Source of the DNA: Triops longicaudatus
Lineage: Eukaryota > Arthropoda > Branchiopoda > Notostraca > Triopsidae
Assembly: GCA_022885665.1 (NCBI GenBank)
Contig: JAGQDJ010000608.1
Location: forward strand, 310,001 to 374,000
DNA length: 64,000 nt
Reading direction: 5' to 3'
Part shown: positions 26,666-37,269 of the stretch, piece by piece
Layout: each line of letters starts with the position of its first letter
How positions within the stretch are numbered: the first letter of the stretch is position 1
Translations under genes and position numbers: made by a program
Notes under the pieces: generated by a model
What the model saw: the letters and a program-made list of their open reading frames with translations, nothing else
What the model was told of the DNA's origin: nothing
Database searches by the model: none

Positions 26666-29600
26666 TGATTGGAGTAGCGGAGGTGCCGGAACCCAACAAC
26701 AGCTTTCAGTGGTGACCACCGTGTGGGGCGTGACGAACCCGAGCCAGAGCGGTAGCTTTAATTCCAGCGGTAACAGTGTTGGTGGTAATAATGGAGGCAA
26801 TTCTTCCATGAACTCTGGACTTGAAGTTTCGGGATCCTCTACAGGGCCTAACGGGGTGATGTACGGACAACAACCGAGCGGCAACAGCAAAGGCTTTGTC
26901 ATGGGCGGGAACACGACGCCGAGTATGGGCTATCGGCAAGGCATGGGCAGCAGCAACAAGTAAGAAAATTGCTAGTTTGGGGATTTTTGTATATACCCTT
27001 GGTAAACCAAAAGGTAAAGAGTGGGGGAGGAGTCAGAGGGTGGCGACAGCCAAGGTGTGAGCGCCACTCTCCGTTCCACCCTCCGCCCCCCTTTGACAAA
27101 GAGACCACACGATAGACCGCTTTCGCAGACTTGTTAAACTTTTACTTATTCAGAAGTATAAAAATGTGTAGCGGCCCCCAAAAATAAAACGATGCCATGT
27201 GGCCGGCGAGAGCGAGCCAGTCAGGCTGCGCATGTATGTCGCTCTACTCCGGTGCCATGTATTTTTAGGGCAAAAGAATGTTGCCAGTTCCCTCCGGGGA
27301 CATGTTGTTATGCAAACATGGATCTCTCGGAGATGGAAAGCTCCTCCGCGTTTAACTGCGCGGAGGTTTCGGGAGCATATGATGCAGCTTTTTAAGCGGC
27401 TGAAGATATTTGTGTGGAGTTTTGTGGGGGCGACTAATTCGAGCACGCACGTTCTTTTCTCTCGTCCTTTTGTAGCGGGTACCCAAACATGGCCGGAAAC
27501 GGTGTGAATGTAACCAATGGGTCGTCCCAAGACTCGAGTCATTATATGGGAGGGTCGTCCGCACTCAGTACGGCGGCAATGGTGGCAGCTGCGACCGCCA
27601 CAGCCACTGCTACAGCCAGCGTTGTCGCCATGCACGAAAGAACAGACATGGGACAGTCGCAGTACAACCAGGTAAGTTCAATACTTCAAATTTTTCTCCA
27701 GGCTTTCGATCATTCATTCTAACGTCATGCACGTGTTCAGATTATCATAAAGCGTTCAGATTTGAAATTAGAGCCAATTGCCGGCTAACGAACTGTAGGT
27801 TCATAAGAAGCAAGTGTTCAGACACAAGTTTTGAGATCATAATTGGGATTTCTAGACTTTTGTGCTCACAAGGCAATTATGTTCAAATCATTCATTTACA
27901 TCATTTGTTTACATTTAGATGGGCGTGCAATCGCAATCGTACAGCAACCAGTATGGCACTATGCAGCGAGGTCCCATGAACTTGAATATGAACATGAACA
28001 ATATGAACAACATGGGGAACATGGGCGGAGTGAACAACATGGGAAACCTAAATATGGGCGGAATGAACATGGGAGGCATGAATATGAACATGATGTCGTC
28101 TATGGGCAAAGTTGGCATGCAGGTAAGAGGATCTTGACTGACTTAACACATCGTTTTTCTTAACGTGTTCCTTTTACTTTCTGCGAATAAAAAGGACCCA
28201 TATTCATCCGTGCCGAATGGAGGGAACATGGGAAACATGCCTATGGGTCCGTCAGGGCCGATGTACCGAGGAAGGCCCTCCCCTTACCCCAGTCCGGCAA
28301 CTCACGCTTCGCAGAAAAGACAACAGCAACCTCAGCCGCCACCCCCTCAACAGCAGCAGCAACAACCGCAGCAACAATACAACATGGCTCCGTCCAATAT
28401 GCCCATGTTCAACGGAGGTGGCCCTGGCGGGCCGCAGTACAATATGTACAACAGCCAAAGGCCAAATTTCAGCTCCCAGTATTCCAATATGGGACCGAAT
28501 TATAATCCTGCCATGAGAGGCTCCATGGGACCCCAATTGAGACCTATGAACGGTGGACCGTCTTATGGCCAAAACAACCAGTATTACAATACCGTTAATT
28601 CTGGGAACAACATGCAACAACCCTACATGCAACAGGCAAGTTTTCAAGTTTTAAAGCATATTTTTTTTTTTACTCATTTTATATTTCGATATAATTGGCT
28701 TATTTTTCTTATCTTGGGAAACAGGGACCTGGGATGGTTAACATGAGTGGAGCGATGGGGAATACCATGAGCGCTTCAATGAATTCACCCATGAACAACG
28801 CATTACCACCAGGTGGCGTTGGTCCTTCGCCGGTTCCGACCGGGAATTCCTCCTCCTCAGCGGGAGTGGGCCTCAGTGGTCCGAATTTCCCACCGAGTGG
28901 CTATGGCAATTCGGGTGATTCGATCAATTTGCGGCCAGGGCCAAGTGCGCCTGGTTTCCAACACAGTCCGATTCCGGGTAATCCTACCCCTCCCTTGACT
29001 CCCGCAGCTAGTTTACCCCCTTACGCCAGCCCTAATAGTGATGTCAAACCAACTTTCGCGGACGTGAAGCCGCACATCAGTCAAAGTAAGTCTGAAATCA
29101 CTTTCAAACACGTTTCCTAATTCGTTTTATTATTATGCATTCGTAGAAGACGATGAGCTGAGACTGACTTTTCCTGTTCGAGACGGAATTCTGCTGCCGC
29201 CGTTTCGCTTAGAACATAATTTGGCTGTCAGTAATCACGTGTTTCAGTTAAAACCGACAGTCCACCAAACGTTAATGTGGCGGTCCGACTTGGAGTTGCA
29301 ACTGAAATGCTTTCATCACGAAGACCGGGCCATGAACACAAATTGGCCCGCGTCGGTCCAAGTTTCCGTGAATGCCACGCCGCTCTGTATTGACCGGGGA
29401 GACAACAAGAGCGCACATAGACCCTTGTACCTGAAAGATGTCTGCCAACCGGGGCGCAACACGATTCAGATCACCGTCTCCGCCTGTTGTTGCGTAAGTA
29501 CTCGGTTTCTTTTGACTGGACTCGACGTTGATAGCCAACTGAGCGTGTAACCAACGTTTCTTTCTTTGTTGCCTCACATATTTTTAGTCGCATTTGTTCG

Positions 29601-30882
29601 TGCTCCAACTCGTGCACAGACCGAGTGTGAGATCCGTTTTGCAAGGCTTGCTGAGAAAACGCCTATTGCCGGCAGAACACTGCGTGTCCAAAATCAAGCG
29701 CAATTTTAGCAGCGTGGCTGGCTCAGCGCCGAATATGACCCCAACAGGGGATGGCGACGGAGTAGAGCAAACGGCCATCAAGGTAATAACCATAAACTCT
29801 TTGAGCTCTCTGCAAAGCAAACACGACCAGTGTGAGCCGACTTGACTCAACTTGTCGGACCTTTTTAGGTATCCCTCAAATGCCCCATAACGTTCAAGCG
29901 AATCAGTTTACCTGCCCGGGGCCATGAATGCAAACACATTCAGTGTTTCGATTTGGAGTCTTACCTTCAGCTGAACTGCGATCGAGGCAATTGGAAGTGT
30001 CCTGTTTGCAAGTATGTGAGACAAGCTACGCTTTGGCTAGAGTAAAATGCGTGACTAATCAATGGCCATTATCCTTTTTGTTTTCTTGTAGCAAAAACGC
30101 GTTACTAGAAGGGTTGGAAGTGGACCAGTATTTATGGGGTATCCTAAATTCATTGAATAGCTCGGACGCCGAAGAGGTGACTATTGACGCGGCCGCTAAT
30201 TGGAGGCCTGTGTCAACAAAAACTCCAGGAAATATTAAGGTAATACATGCTTTTCCATTTTCCACCTATTCCTTATAAATTCCCCTATAGTCATCGGTTT
30301 GAACTATATTCTTTATTGTGTATTATCTTAGCTTATTGTATGCGTCAATTTCCAAATTCTTCCAAAGCTTAAATGGAAAGTTCATTGTTATATATTCTTT
30401 TCTTTGTATTTAAACAGACCGAAGATGACGGGTCAGAATCTTGCAGTAGCAAAAGATTCAAGGCAATGTCACCGGGTAGTATGACACTGCCAACAATGAA
30501 TTCCTGGGATTTCGGTCAATCGCTGTCACCGTATTGCCCTCCAGACATGAACAGTAAGTTTTTCTGAAGCTTTTTTCCGCTTAGTCGTTTCCAGAGACGT
30601 AATGAATCACTTCCCTAGGCATAGCTAGCGGTTCAATGATGACGCAGTCCGGAACTACTTCCGCCTCGGCTAGTTCGCCTTTTAGTACAACTCGTTCCTC
30701 CAGCAATTTCGATTCCAACTTCCCAGGAAGCGATTGGAATACTGGCACCTCATCCAATCAAGACCCTTTAGCCCATTTGGCAGACTCAGTCAATTCCTTG
30801 GATTCCCTAAATACCATGGGGAAATCATTAAATGATCAGGTAGAAGACTTCATAGTGTTTCATTTTTCGTTTACCTTTTTTC

Positions 30883-30917
<35 letters not shown>

Positions 30918-31480
30918 TAACAGATGAGTTCCTTGGTCAACAGTTCAAGTACGACCAGCCTTGGACCAGGCTCGGGGTCTAATTCTCAAAATAATTCCTC
31001 TTCGAGTCAAGTATGTATTTGGAAAGAACCGTTTAGTAAACCGTATTGTAATATTTTTTTTTTGTTTGTTTTGTTTTTTAGATGCCGCATACTCCGCACA
31101 CTCCTCATACGCCGGGTAGTTCAGGAAATACTGCAACACAAGGCAGCAGTATGGAATCTAACAACGCCAACAGCAGTCTTCTGGATTTGCCGTCTGACCT
31201 GAATTTTGACCCAGCCGCCGTCATTGACGGCGAGGGTCAAGGCCAAGAGGGTTTGAACGTAAGTTACTGTCGATTACTCGCATTTTCGAGTGAGTGCTTA
31301 ACCCCCTTTTTTATTTAGCTTCTTCCCGATAATTCGGTGGATCCTATGGATTTGTTGTCATACCTGGACCCACCGGACTTGGCCACGCCACCGTCAAGTG
31401 GTGGAAGTAGTATTGGAGGAACGATAACCGGACTTCATACAGCCAATACGAATGATGACTTGTTGGCTTTGTTTGACTGA
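26666..31480 (+). CDS. tna: ZMIZ1/tonalli-type SP-RING transcriptional coregulator, 14 coding exons (N-terminus not found)
   Basis: Nuclear coregulator of the ZMIZ/tonalli family. The MIZ/SP-RING zinc finger acts in SUMO ligation and in binding transcription factors and chromatin remodellers. Exons: 26666-26959, 27476-27671, 27919-28122, 28195-28635, 28725-29085, 29147-29493, 29588-29782, 29869-30011, 30092-30239, 30418-30553, 30619-30839, 30924-31010, 31082-31258, 31319-31480. All phases join to give 1,036 visible residues. Landmarks, counting from the first full codon: LSVVTTVWGV (13-22), an Ala/Thr run (130-150), Met/Asn-rich exon 3, RPSPYP (258-263), a Gln/Pro tract (about 274-292), the conserved pre-RING block from DDELRLTFPVRDG (500 on), the SP-RING from VSLKCPITF (680) through CFDLESYLQLNC and CPVCN to about 740, a basic SKRFK (787-791), and the acidic tail LLSYLDPPDL (995-1004). 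Human ZMIZ1 aligns with all of these. Exon 1 either follows an acceptor at 26,664-26,665 or starts at an in-frame ATG at 26,655. The usual N-terminal TPR-like domain is absent from the sequence seen. Confidence 0.95.
28636..28724 (+). other. tna: GC-AG intron (tna intron 4)
   Basis: The donor reads CAG|GCAAGT and the acceptor ends in AAACAG. Both flanking exons are phase 0 and join a PYMQQ end to GPGMVN. No GT donor in this position keeps the frame as well, so this is a likely GC-AG intron with an otherwise perfect consensus. Confidence 0.8.
30885..30916. repeat. T32 tract forming the tna intron 11 polypyrimidine tract
   Basis: Thirty-two T residues sit immediately before the TGTAACAG acceptor of an 84-bp intron, so over a third of the intron is one homopolymer. 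It probably serves as the polypyrimidine tract and is likely length-variable. Confidence 0.85.
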
Positions 31481-33330
31481 ATTCACGTGATATGGAACAA
31501 TGATAGACTGCCAAAAAGAGAAAAAGAACGGTCCGTGAAAATGGAGATTGCGAAAACCCAGTGAAACAAAAACGTAAGAAATGGACGGAGTTTATGCATC
31601 CGGCGTTGAACTTATTGTAAAGCGACTGCGTTTGTTGTGGGTGTGTACAGAGAGACACTTTATGGTGGGAGTGTACAAAGAGATGCCGGAGAGCCAGTAC
31701 TGCTTGTGATTCAGACTAAGTTGAGAAAACTGATCCTTATGACCGGGGGGACAAGGGGTGAAAGCATTGTTAAGGATAGTTTTGGTTTTATGCGTAGAAA
31801 AGACATCCCGTTTATATACATTGTACATAGATAAGCAAGATTATGCAAGCCAAAGAAGTTCTAAGCTTTCGTGGTCTACAGATTATCGATCATATCTTTG
31901 TTTCCTTTTTCGGGTCTGTGAAAGGCCACCCCCAGACAAACTCCTTGAATTCGCTCCTGACCAGGCTTTTGGAAACTGCGTTTCTTCAGAGACACTTTGT
32001 TACGTAATCACCCTCTCACACCATCAGTTGATCATTTTTCCATTGCTCCAGATTTCAATCGTGACGAAAAGAAAGTCGTTTCCTTTTTATTTGGGGCAGG
32101 GGGCATTTCCAAGCATTTTCTTAGGTTTGTCCCAGTATCCATCCCTCTTTTGGACCTCGTACGAAACAATGGATAGTGTTTTCAGCTACTGCGCGTATAA
32201 CACATCCATGTTTCGATTTCTTTTTTCGTTTTCTCTTATTTGTTATTCTTTCCGAAAGATCAGCTGGAAGCGAATGTTTTTCCTCCTTTCATTTTCATCT
32301 GAACTTGTTATGAAACTGTCATATTATTTGTCAATCCGACACGTTCTGTCGTGAAAGGTAGTGAACGCTTTTTAAGACATTTTACGAGCACACGGAATGA
32401 GTTTTACAAGTATTTCCATACTAGCAAAGCAAAAAATGGGTATGCTATACTGTTTTGTTTTCGAGTACAAAAAGGACGCCAAGCGTGGACACTTTAAAAG
32501 AAATTAGGTTTGGGAGGTGTAAGTTGGACACATGTTGGCCAGGAATAGTTTGCAAGAATGAAAATTGTATTCGGGGTACTGTATTGTACTGTACATGTGT
32601 ATCTTGCTGTATGCAAACTTTTAAAAGTCATCACTCCAGGGTTAAGGTTCCTCTGCACATGGCAGACATGACAAGAGACTTGAGTTTTAAAGATTTATTG
32701 AAAGCGACGGGCGCGGAGTTTGTGTTAAATGCGGGATGGAGGAACGATTGTTGCACCGATTTTACCATTGTGTGACTGAGTATGATATACCAAGAGTATG
32801 CAAGACAGAAAGTTGAAAGAAGAAAACCCTGCCATTTTACATTCTTTGTACACTTCATCTCAGAAAAGCTCGTGACATAAAAATCCATTGTCATCCTCAT
32901 ATCGTTGAATGTATACACTTTCCTATACATATATTATACGATCTAGGAGTAGAAAAGAAAACGAGCAAAACCTTTGGATTGTTTACAAAACCTTTTTGCC
33001 TCTGCTTCTTTTTAAGTTTTCCAAAGCCAAGCTGGTCAGTCTTCAAAGAGCGTTTATCTCAGATTAATTACACCAATGTTTCTTTTGCTGTCCAGAAGAG
33101 TTGACAACAGTGAAGTTTGAGAATACTTTCTGTTGAGTTTTCAAAAGACCAACCGACCACCCTATGGTAAATTAAGAAAAAAGAACAGAAAAAAATGCTA
33201 TTTCCTTTCCAAAGGCCCAAAAAATTCCCGAACAAACGTTTCTCTCTGGCTATGCATTATATGCAGTGTCAAACATTTGTGGAAAGTAGGCGAGAAAAAT
33301 GTCGAATAAAAAAAGCACAGACATTCAACC
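31481..33330 (+). other. tna: probable long 3' UTR of tna
   Basis: After the stop codon at 31,478-31,480 I see no supported coding exon. The first canonical AATAAA I find on this strand is at 33,305-33,310, which would give a UTR of about 1.8 kb. A TGTACATA (Pumilio-type UGUANAUA) motif lies at 31,822-31,829. An open frame of 198 codons at 31,758-32,354 has low-complexity, hydrophobic content and no recognisable motif, and is taken as chance. The end point is inferred, since an earlier variant signal could be used. Confidence 0.4.
33305..33310 (+). terminator. tna: candidate polyadenylation signal AATAAA
   Basis: First canonical hexamer found downstream of the tna stop codon, followed by an A-rich stretch and then T/G-rich sequence. 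Proposed end of the tna transcript; not demonstrable from sequence alone. Confidence 0.35.
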
Positions 33331-34293
33331 GAACATTTCCTGCGTGTTTTTATTTACTTGTATGATAGCACGTATTTATAAATTTAGAAGCCGGAGAATT
33401 TGTGGCAGAAAATTGGTGACGACGTAAACAAAGCGCTTTTGTGAGACGGTCAACTCTTGCATAACTACAATGTTTCGCCTTTCAGAATTTGTAATCAGAT
33501 TATATTTGACAAACCCAACGGTTTCCAAACTGGAAATGCAGTAAGACAAATTCAACTCCCCGCGTTCTGAGACACCTTAAATTGCCGGCGACTAGAATCT
33601 TTCGACGATTAATAAATGTCACTTGTTAATGTGTGGTGGAAAAAATGCTTTTTAAATCAAACAGTTTTCCAAGTAGCACAAGTGCGCTTATAAAACATCC
33701 GTAAGATGTTTAGATGTCATTAGACGTTTATAAGACGTACAAAACTAATTTAATTGACGTTCGAAAACGTATGTTCTACTAGGGATGTCTGCAACAAACA
33801 TCCGATATAGTCGACTCACCATGTGCATGAAATAATCAACATCACGTACGCAGTACGCACATAATGTATCATTCAGTCAGCGTACTTATCTCGTAATTGC
33901 CAAAATACTACTTTAGTGAGAATTTTATTAAACAAGGTGGCTCATAATGCGCTCATTGTCGATCATTATCGCGCTCACCATTTTCTCAAACGTGGCTTTA
34001 TCCGATTAGCAGCTTTGCGTTAGAAAATGTATCCGCACTTCCTGTCGGAACAAGAAAACCAGCAACGAGCAACTAGGTTTGCCGTAATTGCCCTAGTTTT
34101 TGCGTGAGTACGTATCACTTACCTACCAAACTAGTACCGTAAGAACTCTTTCTCATCCCCTAAAAAAGGCAGTCGACGAAGACGCCTAACCATCAATTGC
34201 TATTTGATATCCTCGCATTCGGCACCTAGTGCTATATCTTTACAGTTCTTGAACACAATATCGCCAGACTACTTCACTTGCAGTCTTCTCTCT

Positions 34294-35000
34294 ATGGTAT
34301 TCAAAGCTACTATAATGAAACTCACTTACTTGTTCATGGTTACTGGTAAGTTCTTACATTTTTTTAAAACAGTTTTTAGGTTTTAATCGTGGTTAAAGAT
34401 CCTTCTAGGATTCTTAGTTGCTGTCATCGTCGGAGCAAAAGTAAAATTGAAACAGTCTTGATATTTTAATTTGTGTATTCGTAAATCTCACATTTGGTGC
34501 GTCCAGGGAGACAATTATGGTTCAGATTTACCGTCTGTTCCCGTCATTGCGCAATATCGAGCTTCTCAACCTTATGGCTATCGTTGGCATGTTGGCGCCT
34601 CAGGCAAGACCTGTTCAAGCTCAGTTGCTGAACCAACAACGCGCTGCAGCTATTCAGACGTAAGTATCTTGCAACGGTACATAACAGCCTATTCCGGCAA
34701 TCCACCATCAAGTTCCAGTCCAACAATACGTCCACCAAATCCAGGGCCAAGCTTTCCCTTTGCTCAGGACACAAGCAGAGGCGCAGCCAGGAATTTTTTT
34801 TTTATTTATTTATTTATTTTTTTTTTTGGGGGGGGGGACTTTTTCTTGATGCTGCCACTGAGCTTACTTGCACACAAGAAAATAATTTCGCTGCGCAACT
34901 CAAGGCTGAGATATCTGCATCGAAACAAAGCCAAGAAACTGAAACCCACTTACGGAGCATAAGCCCATAAGTTTGGGGTGTCTATGACGACGAAGGTCGC
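34294..35000 (+). pseudogene. decayed or fragmentary secreted-protein gene
   Basis: Two exons with correct splice sites (34,294-34,345 and 34,409-34,440) encode a signal-peptide-like start, from the inner Met MKLTYLFMVTG to FLVAVIVGAK. A third exon starts at 34,507 in phase with them and reads GDNYGSDLPSVPVIAQ, then QPYGYRW. Beyond this, protein-like sequence seems to move to the next frame, which is Gln/Ala-rich (LLNQQRAAAIQ, then VPVQQYVHQIQGQ) but broken by two TAA codons, at 34,660 and near 34,681. A transposon-like end follows at 34,776, and after it a further protein-like run (AATELTCTQENN) is seen. I read this as a gene broken by a frameshift, stops and an insertion. It could instead be a short live gene using the GTAAGT at 34,660 as a donor. 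No family is recognised. Confidence 0.35.
34776..34837. mobile_element. transposon-terminus-like sequence with T/TTTA/G tracts
   Basis: CAGAGGCGCAGCCAGGA is followed by a T-rich (TTTA)n stretch and ten G residues. The pattern CAGNGGCGNAGCCAGGA plus poly-T and poly-G resembles the ends of non-autonomous DNA transposons in many invertebrates. I could not find a convincing opposite end or target duplication, so the element type and its extent are unknown. Confidence 0.35.
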
Positions 35001-35759
35001 AAGATTTTTTTCAGCTCTTCAAAAGCTAACCGCACTGGGCGAAGGACTATTTGCCATCTAATACGTATCTGGCTAGTGCCAGAACCACATTTGCCATGTC
35101 AGGAAGCTGATTAGCACCTTTAGGGTGAGTATTTCCATAACCGCTCTACGTGACGTGTGCTACCAACTTTCTCGAGATCGGAGAGAAATTTGAGACCGGC
35201 AACAACCCACTGAAGCCAAGACCAGGAAGAATAGTTGTAAAGGACACTGTAGTGAAAGGGGACACTTCTTTCTGCCGTGATCGTTGAACTAACTTCGAAA
35301 TCCACCTGCAGTAGCAACACCAACGAATCTTATGAAAGGCTAGCACGTCTACAAAATTGAAAGCTAGAAGGGACAGTTTGGTTGTTGTGTAACAGATTTA
35401 GTTTCGAGCGGCTTGAAGACTACTGTAACAGTACAATTCAGCGTTTATACGCCTTTGTTGTTATCTAAAAGCAACGTATAATATAAAAATAGAGACCACA
35501 CGAGGAAAACGTTCGAGACTAGAAAAACGAGAAAGGGCAAGGGGATCGAAATTTTTAATAGCCACGAGTAACAGTCTGGTGACCGTGAATGAGTCTCAAG
35601 ATGACGACACCAATTCAGAATTTAACTTAGCTAACACACGCAAAAACGAGGGCAAGGTTCTTGGTTATCACGGGCACAAGGATAACACAATGTCACGAGT
35701 TATGCAATGTTTGCAATTGAATTGACACTTTCTCCCACGGCTTGACATGGAGTCAATAA

Positions 35760-35765
35760 TTTATT
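35760..35765 (-). terminator. candidate polyadenylation signal of the cysteine-rich gene
   Basis: AATAAA on the minus strand, about 165 nt beyond the stop codon of the small secreted-protein gene. It fits a short 3' UTR. Confidence 0.4.
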
Positions 35766-35927
35766 TGCCTGAATTTGACTTATACTTTAAAAAAGAATAA
35801 CTCTTGAATGCCCTATCGTTCTAAATGTATAGATGCGATTCAGATAAAGAAGGAACAAAAAGTGAATTCAAAAATAAAATGTACACAAAAACTTTTCAAC
35901 TTAGTTACTGACAGATTGTTGTCAACA

Positions 35928-36301
35928 TTAGCCGATTTGACCAACGCATATATTTAGCAAACACGCGTTGCTTATACATTCATCACCACTTGAACAACCA
36001 GCTCCCCCACCTTTTTTCGCTGCGCACAAGGAAAATCCGACAGTTGAGTCATAACCGACACAGTATTGTTGATCAGGACAATCTCCAGTGAGACTGCAAG
36101 GGTAGGTTTCGAAGCCTCTCGTTGCTGGTGACTGGGGTGCAGCATGTGCTAGAGAAAAGACAGCACCGCCAAATGCCAAGACGAGTACACACTATACAAT
36201 TATACAGTATTAAATCTTCAAATTAAATTGCGTTATTTTTATAAATAATTTTATAAATTATTTTTATAAATAATTTTCCTCACCATCTTGAAAGAAATCA
36301 T
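35928..36301 (-). CDS. small secreted protein with eight cysteines (two exons, 93 aa)
   Basis: Exons 36,301-36,284 and 36,191-35,928 on the minus strand, with a 92-bp intron (donor ATG|GTGAGG, acceptor TATAG), both phase 0. The start is MISFKMCVLVLAFGG, a typical signal peptide probably cleaved after AHA (residue 23). The mature part of about 70 residues has cysteines at 38, 44, 50, 62, 72, 78, 83 and 88. The spacing, with a GDEC-type motif at 75-78 and CxxxxC pairs, is loosely like the cysteine-rich knots of dickkopf-type or similar secreted proteins. I do not recognise a named family, and the function is unknown. A TATAAATA element about 90 bp upstream of the ATG and an AATAAA about 165 bp after the stop support a real, TATA-driven transcript. 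Confidence 0.65.
36236..36277. repeat. 17-bp direct repeat in the short intron
   Basis: TTTTTATAAATAATTTT occurs at 36,236-36,252 and again at 36,261-36,277, inside the 92-bp intron of the cysteine-rich gene. Together they make the intron almost pure A+T. Confidence 0.8.
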
Positions 36302-36389
36302 TGCTAGATGCTGAAGACTTGCAGAAGAGGGAAGATTTTGAAGCGACCGAGTCGTGTATCGCTCCTGTGTTCAACGGCCAAGCGTTCTG

Positions 36390-36397
36390 TATTTATA
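36390..36397 (-). promoter_or_regulatory. TATA box of the cysteine-rich secreted-protein gene
   Basis: TATAAATA on the minus strand lies about 90 bp upstream of the ATG at 36,301. This predicts a transcription start near 36,365 and a 5' UTR of about 65 nt, a layout common for strongly induced secreted-protein genes. Confidence 0.55.
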
Positions 36398-37108
36398 CGG
36401 GCGGATCATGTCAATGTTATGAAATTCGCAGTGAAAACTGAAACAACTTTCTAATACTTCAGGCCACTATCTCTTTTCTCTTTACGCACCATATTAAGTC
36501 TATACAAATTTAACGAGCAGTTAGGCAATTTGCAAAAGAAACACTTTCACGTCCTACCACTTTACACGTTTCGAGATCAACTCTAAGATGCTGAATACTA
36601 GTGATTGCAAGGCGATAATGTACCTAATCTTTAAAATAAAATGATTTTTCTCCAACTGAATTATCACCCCTAATCTTGGAACGTTGCAGGCAGAAACACA
36701 ACGCAGTGCGCCAAGAAGTGCACTCAAATTCACGCGATTTCCAAGCACATTCTGATCGCGATTTCTAAGCACAGTTGATCATTTGTTTCCTTGCTAGGGC
36801 TAATGCTAGAGTGTAGGTCGTTCTCACAAAATGTTCCGCTTCAAGATCAACCCTTAATTCCATAAAAATTTCCTTCAACCCTAAAGTACTCTGCGATAAG
36901 AGTTAATATTAATCTCAATCCACTCACTAATAAGGATCTAAGCCATTATAAGAACGAGAACTAGCGCTAATTCAGCGCTTGTTTCAGGACTGCGATGGCA
37001 TTCGATCTTTAATTGCCTATTGGAAAAGGAGCGCTCCCTTTCTGTTGCTCTCACTTTTCTTTATTACGTTTTTCTTACCATCTGCTGTCACATATTTTCA
37101 CTTCCTGA

Positions 37109-37269
37109 CAGGGGCGTCGTGAGTGGTTTTCACTGGCAGGGGAAGCCCTTAATTACACCGACTGCACTTGACGATTTTATCGACTCGAGTGTGATACTTT
37201 ACCAAACTGGCTTTTAACCAATTATTGGGGTGGTGTTACACCCCCCAAACAACCCTCGCGACGCTCCTA
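37109..37269. mobile_element. hAT-like miniature inverted-repeat element (MITE)
   Basis: A 161-bp segment begins CAGGGGCGTCGTGAGTGG and ends CCCTCGCGACGCTCCTA. The reverse complement of the right end, TAGGAGCGTCGCGAGGG, is an imperfect match to the left end. It is flanked by CTTCCTGA (37,101-37,108) and CTTACTGA (37,270-37,277), an 8-bp target duplication with one mismatch. Eight-base duplications and (C/T)AGGGG ends are typical of the hAT superfamily. The element has no coding capacity. Confidence 0.75.

Noticed and set aside
27150..27635. 161-codon minus-strand open frame opposite tna exon 2
   Set aside because: Shadow of the plus-strand coding exon and its GC-rich flank.
31758..32354. 198-codon open frame downstream of tna
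   Set aside because: Hydrophobic, low-complexity content, no motif, no splice or start context, and it lies in the likely tna 3' UTR. Chance in a stop-poor stretch is more likely.
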